From Clostridia bacterium (GTDB taxonomy: Bacteria > Bacillota > Clostridia > Oscillospirales > Acutalibacteraceae): DNA of 12,194 nucleotides. The position numbers and the translations under genes are program-made. The stretch lies in assembly GCA_017614275.1 (NCBI GenBank), contig JAGACE010000044.1:1-12194 (forward strand). Reading direction: 5' to 3'. This document shows, in pieces, positions 1 to 6,335 of the stretch. The notes below the pieces were generated by a model, which worked only from the letters and a program-made list of their open reading frames with translations, had not been told where the DNA came from and made no database searches. Positions within the stretch are counted from its first letter, which is position 1, and each line of letters starts with the position of its first letter.

Positions 1-41
1 CGCAAGATGGTCTCCACCGTCTTTTGTTCTTCCGCATACAT
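1..41 (-). CDS. Start of a gene running off the left edge; possibly a TetR-type regulator
   Basis: Only the first 13 codons and two bases are present (MYAEEQKTVETIL, then CG, which must begin an Arg codon). An AGGAG ribosome binding site lies 8 nt before the ATG at 41-39. A charged N-terminus running into a helix ending 'TIL-R' is common at the start of TetR-family regulators, just before the 'AALELF'-like helix. A palindromic TetR-type operator lies upstream at 136-153, as expected for an autoregulated repressor. That identity is inference; 13 residues cannot prove it, and any gene controlled by such a repressor would look the same here. The gene follows mgtE in the same direction but is separated by a terminator and has its own promoter. 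Confidence 0.55.
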   Translation of the reverse strand, partial: MYAEEQKTVETIL

Positions 42-80
42 AGGTACCTCTCCTTTCTTCGGATCCCCGGGGTCGTTCTC

Positions 81-131
81 AGTATAGCGGAGGGATCCTG
101 CAATAACAGAGAGTGCGGAACGAACGGTCGA
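81..131 (-). promoter_or_regulatory. Candidate promoter(s) for the left-edge gene
   Basis: On the minus strand a good -10 hexamer TATACT sits at 86-81. The hexamer 17 bp upstream (109-104, CTGTTA) is a poor -35. An alternative pair is TCGACC (131-126) with TGTTAT (108-103), spacing 17, each 4/6 to consensus; its -35 falls inside the upstream operator copy. Either would give a leader of about 30-55 nt before the ATG at 41. Confidence 0.4.
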
Positions 132-153
132 AAAAAACGACCGAACGGTCGTT
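115..153. promoter_or_regulatory. Two tandem TetR-type operator sites
   Basis: Positions 136-153 read AACGACCGAACGGTCGTT. The 8-bp arms are perfect inverted repeats around a 2-bp AA centre, the architecture typical of TetR-family operators. A second copy at 115-132 keeps the right arm core (CGAACGGTCG) but only part of the left arm, matching 12 of 18 positions. The two centres are 21 bp apart, two helical turns, so two dimers could bind the same DNA face. The sites lie just upstream of the left-edge gene and beyond the mgtE terminator, so that gene is the natural target. Confidence 0.6.
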
Positions 154-161
154 ATGGCACG

Positions 162-198
162 AAAAGATGCGTATGGTTCGTAGGAAACCATACGCATC
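162..198 (-). terminator. Rho-independent terminator after mgtE
   Basis: A 13-bp perfect stem (198-186 with 178-166 on the minus strand) closes a 7-nt loop and is followed by TTTT then CGT. It lies 21 nt past the mgtE stop codon and should end the operon that begins with the TetR gene. Confidence 0.75.
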
Positions 199-219
199 GT
201 TCTCTTTTGTTGTGTTGTC

Positions 220-1572
220 TTACAAGTGGAGCATCGCAACTGCCAGCTTGAAATACGTGAACAGCGCGACGGCGTCGACCAGGGTCGTGATGAACGGAGA
301 CGCCATGACCGCCGGGTCCAGGCCCACTTTGTAGGCGAGCATCGGCAGCGTACAGCCGATGCACTTGGCCACCAGCACCACGAGGGCGAGGGTGACGCAG
401 ACCACCAGAGCCACCGAAAGGGCCAGATGATCGAAGAACATGAGTTTCAGGAAATTGGCGGCGGCGAGGGTCAGGCCGCAGATGACCGCGACGCGGATCT
501 CTTTCCAGATGACCCGGAACCAGTCCCGGAACTCCACATCGCCCAGAGACAGAGCGCGGATGACCGAGACGCTCGCCTGAGAGCCGGAGTTACCGCCGGT
601 GTCCATCAGCATCGGGATGTAGGCGGTCAGCACGACGAACGCGGCCAGAGCGTCCTCGAAGCGCGTGATGATGGCTCCGGTGAAGGTGGCCGAGATCATC
701 AGGAGCAGGAGCCAGGGCATCCGGGCCTTGTAGGTCTCGAAGATGCCGGTCCGCAGATAGGGCTTGTCGGTCGGCGTGATAGCGGCCATCTTTTCGATGT
801 CTTCGGTGGCCTCTTCCTGCAGGATATCGATGACGTCGTCGACGGTGACGATCCCGACCAGGCGATCTTCCTTGTCGACGACCGGCACACTCAGCAGGTC
901 GTAGTGTTTGACGACTTTCGCCACTTCTTCCTGGTCGTCCAGGGTCCGGACATAGATGAGCTGTTTTTCATCGTCCATGATGTCCCGGATCAGGGTGTCG
1001 GACGAATGGTAGATGAGGTCGGCCAGCTCGATGGTCCCGATCAGATGCCGGGTGGCGTCGATGCAGTAGACCGTGTAGATGGAGACCTTGTCCTCACCGG
1101 TGGCGCGGATATAGCGGATGGCGTCCCGTACGGTCATGTTGTCGTGCAGGGTGATCATCTCGTTCGTCATGATACTGCCGGCGGAATCCTCCGGGTAGTT
1201 CAGGAACGTGTTGATCTCTTTGCGTGTGTCCGCGTCCGCCACCCGCAGGACACGGGTGACCACGTTGGCGGGGACTTCTTCCAGGAAGTCGACGACATCG
1301 TCCAGGTACAGGTCGTCCACCAGAGCGCGCAGCTCGGTGTTGGTGATGGACGCGACGATGCTCTCCTGGTTATCCGATTCGAGGTAGGAAAAGACTTCCG
1401 CGGAGATATCCTTCGGGAGGATCCGGAAGACTTTGATCATGTCCTTCGGCTCCAGCTCCTCCAGGAAGTCCGCGATATCGACTTCGTTCCACTCGCTCAG
1501 CTCCTTCCGGAGACCGGTGAAGTCGCCGGACTGCAGCAGGGCCAGTTCCAGCGCGCGGGTCTTCTCTTCCAT
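220..1572 (-). CDS. mgtE: Magnesium transporter/channel MgtE
   Basis: This is an inner-membrane Mg2+ channel whose cytosolic part senses Mg2+. The 450 residues match the usual MgtE length and layout. An acidic, Leu-rich N-domain covers about 1-128. Two CBS repeats follow (about 131-255, opening with AGSIMT at 131-136). A connecting helix leads to five predicted membrane segments from about 285 to the end. The signature P(320)MLMDTGGNSGSQ and the late motif DPAVMASPFITTLVDA (419-434), which carries the conserved pore Asp, are both present. The ATG has AGGAGG 8 nt upstream. It is last in the operon, 31 bp after trpS. The gap is too short for a Mg2+ riboswitch (M-box), so control is probably through the upstream operon promoter plus the protein's own Mg2+ gating. 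Confidence 0.95.
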   Translation of the reverse strand: MEEKTRALELALLQSGDFTGLRKELSEWNEVDIADFLEELEPKDMIKVFRILPKDISAEVFSYLESDNQESIVASITNTELRALVDDLYLDDVVDFLEEVPANVVTRVLRVADADTRKEINTFLNYPEDSAGSIMTNEMITLHDNMTVRDAIRYIRATGEDKVSIYTVYCIDATRHLIGTIELADLIYHSSDTLIRDIMDDEKQLIYVRTLDDQEEVAKVVKHYDLLSVPVVDKEDRLVGIVTVDDVIDILQEEATEDIEKMAAITPTDKPYLRTGIFETYKARMPWLLLLMISATFTGAIITRFEDALAAFVVLTAYIPMLMDTGGNSGSQASVSVIRALSLGDVEFRDWFRVIWKEIRVAVICGLTLAAANFLKLMFFDHLALSVALVVCVTLALVVLVAKCIGCTLPMLAYKVGLDPAVMASPFITTLVDAVALFTYFKLAVAMLHL

Positions 1573-1603
1573 ACTGCAATCCTCCTTTCCCTGCCGGGGC
1601 GAT

Positions 1604-2605
1604 TTATTTCTTGAACTGATAGAACCCGATCTTCTTCATGACCTTGTTGAGGGTCTTCGAAGACACGTAGGTCGCCTTCTCGGCGCCCTCCCGCATACAC
1701 TGTTCCAGGTATGCCCGGTCGGCGGACGCGCGTTTGAATTCCGCCTGCAGCGGCTCGAGGGACGCGATGACCGCGTCCGCCACGGCATTCTTGAAGTCGC
1801 CGTAGCCTTTGCCCGCGAATTCCGCCTCGATCTGCTCGTTCGTGGCGCCGGTGCAGCAGGAGTAGATGGACATCAGGTTGTTGACGCCGTCTTTCCCCTC
1901 CGCGAACCGGACTTCCGCGTCCGAGTCGGTGACCGCGCCGCGGATCTTCTTCGCGATGACGTTCGGCTCATCGAAGATGGAGACATAGGACTTCGGGTTG
2001 GGGTCCGATTTGCTCATCTTCTTCGTCGGATCCTGCAGGCTCATGATGCGGGCGCCGGTGTCCCGGATGAGCGGTTCCGGCACCTTGAACACATCGCCGT
2101 AGAGGCCGTTGAAGCGGTTGGCGATGTCCCGGGTGATCTCCAGATGCTGTTTCTGGTCCGCCCCGACGGGCACGTAGTCCGCCTGATACAGCAGGATGTC
2201 CGCCGCCATCAGAGCGGGATACGAGAAGAGGCCGACGTTGACATTGTCCGCGTGCTGCTTGGACTTGTCCTTGAACTGGGTCATGCGGGACATCTCCCCG
2301 AACTGGGTGTAGCAGTCGAGGATCCACCCGAGCTGGGCGTGGGTCGGCACCTGGCTCTGGACGAAGATGATGTTCTTCTCGGGGTTCAGCCCGAGGGCCA
2401 GGAGCAGAGCGTACATATCCGCCACCTGCTTGCGCAGTTTCTGCGGGTCCTGCCGGACCGTGATCGCGTGAAGGTCGGCCACGCCGAAGGCACACTCAAA
2501 CTCTTCCGCGATGTCGCTCCAGTTCTTGAGCGCGCCGAGGTAGTTCCCGAGGGTCGGGACCCCGCTGGGCTGGATGAGACTGAGGACTCTTTTTTGGTTT
2601 TCCAT
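1604..2605 (-). CDS. trpS: Tryptophanyl-tRNA synthetase
   Basis: A class I aminoacyl-tRNA synthetase that charges tRNA-Trp in the cytosol. The 333-residue length is normal for bacterial TrpS. The HIGH-like ATP site appears as PSGVPTLGNYLGA (13-25), the usual TrpS form. GADQKQHLEITRDIA (148-162) is the conserved central block, and KMSKS lies at 196-200, followed by DPNPKS. The start has AGGAG 11 nt upstream, overlapping the end of the preceding aminotransferase gene, which stops 6 nt before. Tryptophan-responsive trpS genes in Bacillota often have a T-box leader. There is no room for one here, so this copy appears to be expressed from the distant TetR-gene promoter. Whether it is the only trpS in the genome cannot be told from the window. 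Confidence 0.96.
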   Translation of the reverse strand: MENQKRVLSLIQPSGVPTLGNYLGALKNWSDIAEEFECAFGVADLHAITVRQDPQKLRKQVADMYALLLALGLNPEKNIIFVQSQVPTHAQLGWILDCYTQFGEMSRMTQFKDKSKQHADNVNVGLFSYPALMAADILLYQADYVPVGADQKQHLEITRDIANRFNGLYGDVFKVPEPLIRDTGARIMSLQDPTKKMSKSDPNPKSYVSIFDEPNVIAKKIRGAVTDSDAEVRFAEGKDGVNNLMSIYSCCTGATNEQIEAEFAGKGYGDFKNAVADAVIASLEPLQAEFKRASADRAYLEQCMREGAEKATYVSSKTLNKVMKKIGFYQFKK

Positions 2606-2611
2606 AGCGAT

Positions 2612-3805
2612 TTATTCTCCTGTCATTTCTCTGGCGACTTCGCCGAGGAGTCTGACGCCGGCTTCGATCTCTTCGTCGGTGGGCGTCGAATAGTTGAGGC
2701 GGATGTACTGGGTGGTCCCCTCCGGGTCCGCCAGGACCGCTGTTCCGGGGCCGACCGCCACTTTCTTCTCGACGGCCTTCCGGCAGAACTCCATCATCGG
2801 GAGCCGGTCGTCCAGCTTGCACCAGACGAAGAGGCCGCCCTCCGGACGGACGTAGGTGACATAGTCCCCCAGTTCGGAATCGATGAGACCGCACATGAGG
2901 TCTCTTTTTTTGCGATAGATGGCCTGCATCTTCTTCACGTGCGCGTCGAAGTCGCACTCCTGCAGCCAGTGGTAGACCAGCAGCTGGGAGAACATGACGT
3001 TGTGGACGTCCTCCGTCTGCTTGCCGACCGTCATTTTGGCGAGGACCGGGGCCGGGCCGAGCGCGTATCCCACGCGGATGCCCGGAGAGATGACCTTCGA
3101 GAAGGTGCCGGCATAGACCACACGGCCTTCGGTGTCAAAGGACTTGATGCAGGGCAGGTCTTCTCCCTCCACCCGCAGATCGCCGTAGGGGTTGTCCTCG
3201 AGGACGATGATGTCGTACCGGCAGGCGAGGTCGTAGACGGCCCGGCGCTTTTCCAGAGACATCGTGCAGCCCGAGGGGTTCTGAAAGTTCGGGATGGTGT
3301 AGAGGAAACGGATTCTGTCGTCGGCCTTCAGGGTCTCTTCGAGGGCCGCGATGTTGATGCCGTCGTCGTCGATCGGCACGCCCCGCAGGTTCACGCCGTA
3401 GGAGCGGAACGCGTTGAGGGAACCGATGAAGGACGGGTCTTCCACGGCCACGGAGTCGCCCTCGTTGCAGAGGACCTTCGTCAGGAGCTCCATGACCTGG
3501 GTGGCGCCGCTGGTCACGATGATCTCATCGAACTCCTTCCCGAGGCCGAGCCGCTTCTGCAGCATGACCTTCAGAGACTCGATCAGAGGCGTGTATCCCT
3601 CGGTCACGCCGTACTGAAGGGCGAGGATGGTCTCGTTCTCCATGACCTCGGCCGCGATGCGTTTGACGTCGTCGACCGGGAAGGCCTCCGGAGCCGGGTT
3701 GCCGGCCGCCAGAGCGATGACCTCCGGGTCCGCGGTCGATTTCAGGATCTCCCGGACGGCGCTGGGTTTGAGCGCCGCGATCTTATCAGAAAACTTGTAT
3801 TCCAT
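2612..3805 (-). CDS. PLP-dependent class I/II aminotransferase, 2-aminoadipate transaminase (LysN/MocR-like) family
   Basis: A fold-type I PLP aminotransferase of 397 residues, lacking the GntR DNA-binding domain of true MocR proteins, so most likely a free enzyme. Visible landmarks are the YGVTEGYTPL block (65-74), the SGATQ phosphate-binding turn (99-103), PNFQNPSG (172-179), the cofactor Asp in LEDNPYGDL (202-210, D204), the Schiff-base Lys in GTFSK (K237) and the substrate carboxylate Arg in YIRLNYS (R369). Relatives act on 2-aminoadipate, aromatic or branched-chain amino acids. Sequence alone does not fix the substrate, although neighbouring trpS makes an aromatic substrate tempting. The ATG has AGGAG 11 nt upstream. 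It follows the DUF4003 gene by 34 bp with no terminator, so it is probably in the same transcript. Confidence 0.9.
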   Translation of the reverse strand: MEYKFSDKIAALKPSAVREILKSTADPEVIALAAGNPAPEAFPVDDVKRIAAEVMENETILALQYGVTEGYTPLIESLKVMLQKRLGLGKEFDEIIVTSGATQVMELLTKVLCNEGDSVAVEDPSFIGSLNAFRSYGVNLRGVPIDDDGINIAALEETLKADDRIRFLYTIPNFQNPSGCTMSLEKRRAVYDLACRYDIIVLEDNPYGDLRVEGEDLPCIKSFDTEGRVVYAGTFSKVISPGIRVGYALGPAPVLAKMTVGKQTEDVHNVMFSQLLVYHWLQECDFDAHVKKMQAIYRKKRDLMCGLIDSELGDYVTYVRPEGGLFVWCKLDDRLPMMEFCRKAVEKKVAVGPGTAVLADPEGTTQYIRLNYSTPTDEEIEAGVRLLGEVAREMTGE

Positions 3806-3839
3806 GGGTAGAAAGACTCCTTTGTAAAGGTGTTGCGGT

Positions 3840-4775
3840 TCAGATGAAAAGCACGTCGAAGAGCATCCACATGGTGATCTCCATGGCGATGTACAGGTTG
3901 CGGGACTCGCCGCCGGAGCCGGCGACGATCATCGCCGCGTGCATCAGGCGGAGCGTCTTCGAATACTTCGGGACGATGCCCTTGTACATCTCCTGCTTCG
4001 ACAGATAGTCGTCGACGTCGACGATGTCGGCGGCGATCTCCTCGACGTCCTGCGGGAGCATGGCTACCAGACCGAGCATCGGGAGCTGATACTCTTTCCC
4101 GTACTTGCGGCCCCGGTCCCTGAGCAGCTCATAGAGGCGTTCAAAGCGAGCGCATTTCTCGTCCGGAGTCCCGTCCGCCAGGGCGAGGACGCGGCTCAGC
4201 GACTGCTGGATCTTCGGATCGAGCTGCTGTCTGCCAAGACGTTCCGCACAGGCCCGCGCGTCGGCGATCACTTCCTGCGGGTCCTTCCCGGAACGGGCCA
4301 GGAGCAGGGAGAACAGCACATCGCCGCCGGAGGTCAGGATCCGGTGTTTCTGTTTCAGCGTGTCGTAGGTGTCCGCCGCCCGCTGAACGAGCCCCTCCCA
4401 GGAGCTCCTGTCCGTTTCTTCATTCAGGATGACGGCGGCCAGGGCGATGGAATCCGGGACCGGCGGGAAGTACCGGCGGAGAAGATCCCGCGCCTCTTTC
4501 AGACGGTCGTACATCGCTTCCGGGTCCTCGCTCATGGAGAGGAGCGAGATGATGACCAGAGCGGAGGTCCCGGAGAAGTCGGAGAACAGTCCCGCTTTTT
4601 TGATCAGGATCTTCTCGCATCGTTTCATCGTCTTGAGGTCGGGCTCTTTCCCCTGCTCCACGAACAGTTCCGCGCAGACGGGATAGGCATACATGCTCAG
4701 CAGAGGCTGCACCCGGGAGATGGTCTTCTGGGCGGCAACGAACTGCTCGGACAACTGCTGAAGATGCTCTTTCAT
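3840..4775 (-). CDS. DUF4003-family protein of unknown function
   Basis: This 311-residue, mostly helical protein has no signal peptide. I recognise the overall pattern of DUF4003, a family of unknown function found mainly in Bacillota. Features include KKAGLFSDFSGTSALVIISL (59-78), FPPVPDSIALAAVIL (103-117), LTSGGDVLFSLLLARSG (147-163) and a C-terminal stretch with QEMYKGIVPKYSK (261-273). A Ser/Gly-rich SGGES turn lies at 287-291, near a hydrophobic C-terminus (AMEITMWMLFDVLFI). The start codon overlaps the stop of the TetR gene by 4 bp (ATGA) and is preceded by AGGAGG at 7 nt, so the two are translationally coupled and probably functionally linked. The hydrophobic C-terminus could be a buried helix or a weak membrane anchor. 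No catalytic residues can be assigned. Confidence 0.8.
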   Translation of the reverse strand: MKEHLQQLSEQFVAAQKTISRVQPLLSMYAYPVCAELFVEQGKEPDLKTMKRCEKILIKKAGLFSDFSGTSALVIISLLSMSEDPEAMYDRLKEARDLLRRYFPPVPDSIALAAVILNEETDRSSWEGLVQRAADTYDTLKQKHRILTSGGDVLFSLLLARSGKDPQEVIADARACAERLGRQQLDPKIQQSLSRVLALADGTPDEKCARFERLYELLRDRGRKYGKEYQLPMLGLVAMLPQDVEEIAADIVDVDDYLSKQEMYKGIVPKYSKTLRLMHAAMIVAGSGGESRNLYIAMEITMWMLFDVLFI

Positions 4776-5359
4776 GATGGTTCCTCCTCATCGGGACGGT
4801 CCAGAGCCCTGGGCGGACCGGCGGACAGTTCCGCCTGACGGCCGGCCAGCAGGCTGACTTTTTCGGCGACCCAGCGGGCGAAGTCGTCCGGGGGGATGGT
4901 CTTCTCCTGGGAAAGCCACAGGACAAAGTAGTCGAAGCACATGTTGCAGATGTGCGATACATAGAAGTGCAGGAGCTGATCGCCTTCCAGGATATCCCGG
5001 AAATCCCGGGCGATGACCGGATAGGCCTGTTCGATGCAGTAGCTGCGGAAACTGTGCTTCCCCTTGTACAGGAAGGCGTACAGATAGAAGCGGCGATCGG
5101 CGGCAAGGCCCTTGCAGAGATCCGGGAAATAATCCCAGATGGTCCGGTCCTCCGGAAGTTCGGCGTTCACCACCGGATCGTTGCGGTAGATGGTGTCAAT
5201 GACTTTGAACTTGTCGACGAAATAGCGGTAAAAGTTCCGTCGGGAGATCCCGGCGTGTTCACAGATGTCCGTGACCGAGATCTTGTCGATCGTCATTTGG
5301 CGCATCAGGTCTCTGGTGCTCTCGATAATGACACGTTCCGTGCTGTTATGCGCCGCCAT
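4772..5359 (-). CDS. TetR/AcrR-family transcriptional regulator
   Basis: A 195-residue one-component regulator. The N-terminal helix-turn-helix is clear: ISVTDICEHAGISRRNFYRYFVDK (27-50) followed by FKVID, the canonical TetR 'tvrdIa..aGvs..tfYryF..K..l' pattern. The C-terminal ligand/dimer domain resembles the DhaS-like subgroup (WDYF near the domain start, a Tyr/Phe-rich core, SHICNMCFDYFVLWLSQ near 132-150). The last 25 residues are Pro/Glu-rich and probably disordered. The ATG has AAGGGAG 8 nt upstream. The gene heads the operon, overlaps DUF4003 by 4 bp, and faces an upstream region with repeated TTACA/TGTAA half-sites over its own -10, suggesting autorepression. The inducer is unknown. 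Confidence 0.9.
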   Translation of the reverse strand: MAAHNSTERVIIESTRDLMRQMTIDKISVTDICEHAGISRRNFYRYFVDKFKVIDTIYRNDPVVNAELPEDRTIWDYFPDLCKGLAADRRFYLYAFLYKGKHSFRSYCIEQAYPVIARDFRDILEGDQLLHFYVSHICNMCFDYFVLWLSQEKTIPPDDFARWVAEKVSLLAGRQAELSAGPPRALDRPDEEEPS

Positions 5360-5374
5360 CGGTCACGCTCCCTT

Positions 5375-5402
5375 CTGTAAACAATATTACAGTCTATTGT
5401 AA
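5375..5402. promoter_or_regulatory. Operator: three alternating TGTAA/TTACA half-sites
   Basis: Half-sites TGTAA (5376-5380), TTACA (5387-5391) and TGTAA (5398-5402) recur every 11 bp in alternating orientation. They form two overlapping inverted repeats: CTGTAA-6-TTACAG (5375-5392) and TTACA-6-TGTAA (5387-5402). The second covers the -10 of the TetR-gene promoter and the first lies over the expected transcription start, the placement expected of a repressor site. Binding by the adjacent TetR protein is inferred. Confidence 0.65.
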
Positions 5403-5425
5403 CGTAATAGAAGAGGATTTGACAA
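5396..5425 (-). promoter_or_regulatory. Promoter of the TetR-DUF4003-aminotransferase-trpS-mgtE operon
   Basis: On the minus strand TTGTCA (5425-5420) and TACAAT (5401-5396) are separated by 18 bp; each is 5/6 to the sigma-A consensus. The start would lie near 5389, giving a leader of about 30 nt before the ATG at 5359. No other convincing promoter is seen within the following five genes. Confidence 0.7.
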
Positions 5426-5519
5426 GGACGAAAAAATTCTTAAGTCATTCTGAAATAATCAGACATCTTCCACCTTTTTTGTACGTGTATAGTCGTTCTC
5501 AACAAAAAAGTGACATTGA

Positions 5520-5566
5520 TTTTGTCGTTTCCCCCAATGACAAAAAACGCCGCTTCCGCTTATAAT
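5520..5566 (+). promoter_or_regulatory. Plus-strand promoter of a small transcript, with an inverted repeat over the -35
   Basis: ATGACA (5537-5542) and a perfect TATAAT (5561-5566) are 18 bp apart, pointing rightward. A 7-bp inverted repeat TTTTGTC (5520-5526) / GACAAAA (5539-5545) straddles the -35 and could be a regulator site. No start codon with a ribosome binding site follows before the terminator at 5633-5673. Confidence 0.65.
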
Positions 5567-5572
5567 AATTTT

Positions 5573-5675
5573 GGTAGCCGGGGCTGCCCGGCCGCCATTT
5601 GAATTCGATAGGAGAATTCAGATAGGGGAAACAGAACCAAGGCAGACGAACGCATCGTCTGCCTTGGTTCTTTGT
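5573..5675 (+). ncRNA. Probable small non-coding RNA of about 100 nt, unrecognised family
   Basis: A strong promoter ends at 5566 and a 17-bp terminator hairpin starts at 5633, defining a transcript from about 5573 to 5675. There is no ATG in it and the only possible alternative-start frame is about 8 codons, so it is probably non-coding. Predicted structure in order: a GC hairpin GCCGGG-gctg-CCCGGC (5577-5592); a hairpin TGAATTC-gatagga-GAATTCA (5600-5620); a single-stranded linker GATAGGGGAAACA (5621-5633); then the terminator. GATAGG occurs twice, once in the second loop and once in the linker. I do not recognise it as 6S, SRP RNA, tmRNA or a known riboswitch. It could instead be the leader of a lost gene. 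Confidence 0.55.
5633..5673. terminator. Bidirectional terminator between the small RNA and hsp20
   Basis: A perfect 17-bp stem (5633-5649 with 5655-5671) has a 5-nt ACGCA loop. On the plus strand it ends in TTCTTTGTGT and on the minus strand in TTCTGTTT. It lies 44 nt past the hsp20 stop, so it probably ends both hsp20 (minus) and the small transcript (plus). The U tracts are mediocre but the stem is very stable. Confidence 0.7.
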
Positions 5676-5715
5676 GTCATGTTTTGAGAAAGGAGAAGGA
5701 TATCAGGGAGGTCGA

Positions 5716-6162
5716 TCAGTCGATCGTAATGCTCTTTTTACTTTCGATCTCAGGGACCTGTTTCTTCGGAAGCTCGAGGGTCAGGACGCCGTCTTCATAC
5801 TTGGCTTTGATGCTGTCGTCGTCCACTTCAGTCAGGTCGAAGGACCGCCGATACGAACCGTAGGTCCGCTCTCTGCGGATGTATCTCCCCTTCTTGTCCG
5901 TGTCTTCCGTCTCTTCCTTGCGTTCGGCCGAGATCGTCAGGATACCGTCTTCCACATCGATATTGATATCTTCTTTTTTGAAGCCCGGAAGGTCGGCGGT
6001 CAGAAGATAATGATCGCCTTCATCCGTCACATCTGTCCCAAACGCGGCCACAGCTGTGGTGGCGTTCGAGAAGAACGGTTCTCCAAAAAAGACTTTATCC
6101 AGTCGATCGAAGGGATCGAACGGATCGTACGTCGTAAGCCAATTGCTTCTTCTGTTCAACAT
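5716..6162 (-). CDS. hsp20: Small heat-shock protein, Hsp20/alpha-crystallin family
   Basis: An ATP-independent holdase chaperone that binds unfolding proteins in the cytosol as large oligomers. The protein has 148 residues. A short N-arm carries DPFDPFDRLDKVFF (13-26), the usual aromatic start of bacterial sHSPs. The alpha-crystallin domain runs from about 42 to 135, with ADLPGFKKEDI (56-66), RERTYGSYRRSF (97-108) and YEDGVLTLELPK (122-133). The C-terminal tail ends ITID, giving the IxI anchor (145-147) used in oligomer assembly. I chose the ATG at 6162, which has GGAGG 8 nt upstream. An in-frame TTG at 6177 overlaps that binding site and is unlikely. A CIRCE element lies 174 bp upstream, implying HrcA control. 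Confidence 0.93.
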   Translation of the reverse strand: MLNRRSNWLTTYDPFDPFDRLDKVFFGEPFFSNATTAVAAFGTDVTDEGDHYLLTADLPGFKKEDINIDVEDGILTISAERKEETEDTDKKGRYIRRERTYGSYRRSFDLTEVDDDSIKAKYEDGVLTLELPKKQVPEIESKKSITID

Positions 6163-6285
6163 AGTGTTTACCTCCAAGTCAACAGACTGTCTTGAAATGT
6201 CTGGCCCATGTGGGGATAGGCTCGGTTTCGGGTCAGCGAAAACCGGAGGGTATTTGTCAGTGGCTGTACTCTTTTCCTTCTGACA
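6163..6285 (-). promoter_or_regulatory. Long hsp20 leader with possible sequestration of the ribosome binding site
   Basis: If transcription starts about 7 bp after the -10 at 6291-6296, the hsp20 leader is about 120 nt, long for a gene with a simple start. Minus-strand CCTCCGG (6249-6243) can pair with TTGGAGG (6177-6171), which contains the Shine-Dalgarno sequence, over 7 bp including two G-U pairs. A smaller hairpin CAGAC...GTCTG lies between. A temperature-sensitive leader is possible but unproven. Confidence 0.25.
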
Positions 6286-6290
6286 CCTTT

Positions 6291-6321
6291 ATTATATACG
6301 ATAGTCTTCATAATGTGTGAA
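6291..6321 (-). promoter_or_regulatory. Candidate hsp20 promoter
   Basis: Minus-strand TATAAT (6296-6291) is a perfect -10. TTCACA (6321-6316), 5/6 to consensus, lies 19 bp upstream, slightly long. Reading the -10 as the overlapping TATATA two bases earlier gives 17 bp. It lies between CIRCE and the coding region. Confidence 0.5.
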
Positions 6322-6335
6322 CGAATTGTTAATTA

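Noticed and set aside
43..72. KpnI, BamHI and SmaI-like sites (GGTACC, GGATCC, CCCGGG) close together, like a cloning polylinker.
   Set aside because: The surrounding ribosome binding site, promoter and operators read as native, and no other vector sequence is present. Chance clustering in GC-rich DNA is enough.
226..1614. A 462-codon plus-strand frame opposite mgtE.
   Set aside because: Low-complexity Asp/Gly/His-rich shadow of the mgtE coding frame.
2600..2625. Possible T-box leader before trpS.
   Set aside because: Only 6 nt separate trpS from the upstream stop codon; no leader RNA is possible there.
1433..3811. A 792-codon open frame on the plus strand, antisense to mgtE, trpS and the aminotransferase.
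   Set aside because: It is the mirror of three clear minus-strand genes in GC-rich DNA, has no ribosome binding site, and its composition (His/Asp/Val/Arg-rich without motifs) is typical of a shadow frame.
5419..5450. A TTGACA on the plus strand at 5419-5424 as a divergent -35.
   Set aside because: No acceptable -10 lies 16-18 bp downstream. The hexamer is largely the reverse complement of the TetR-gene -35.
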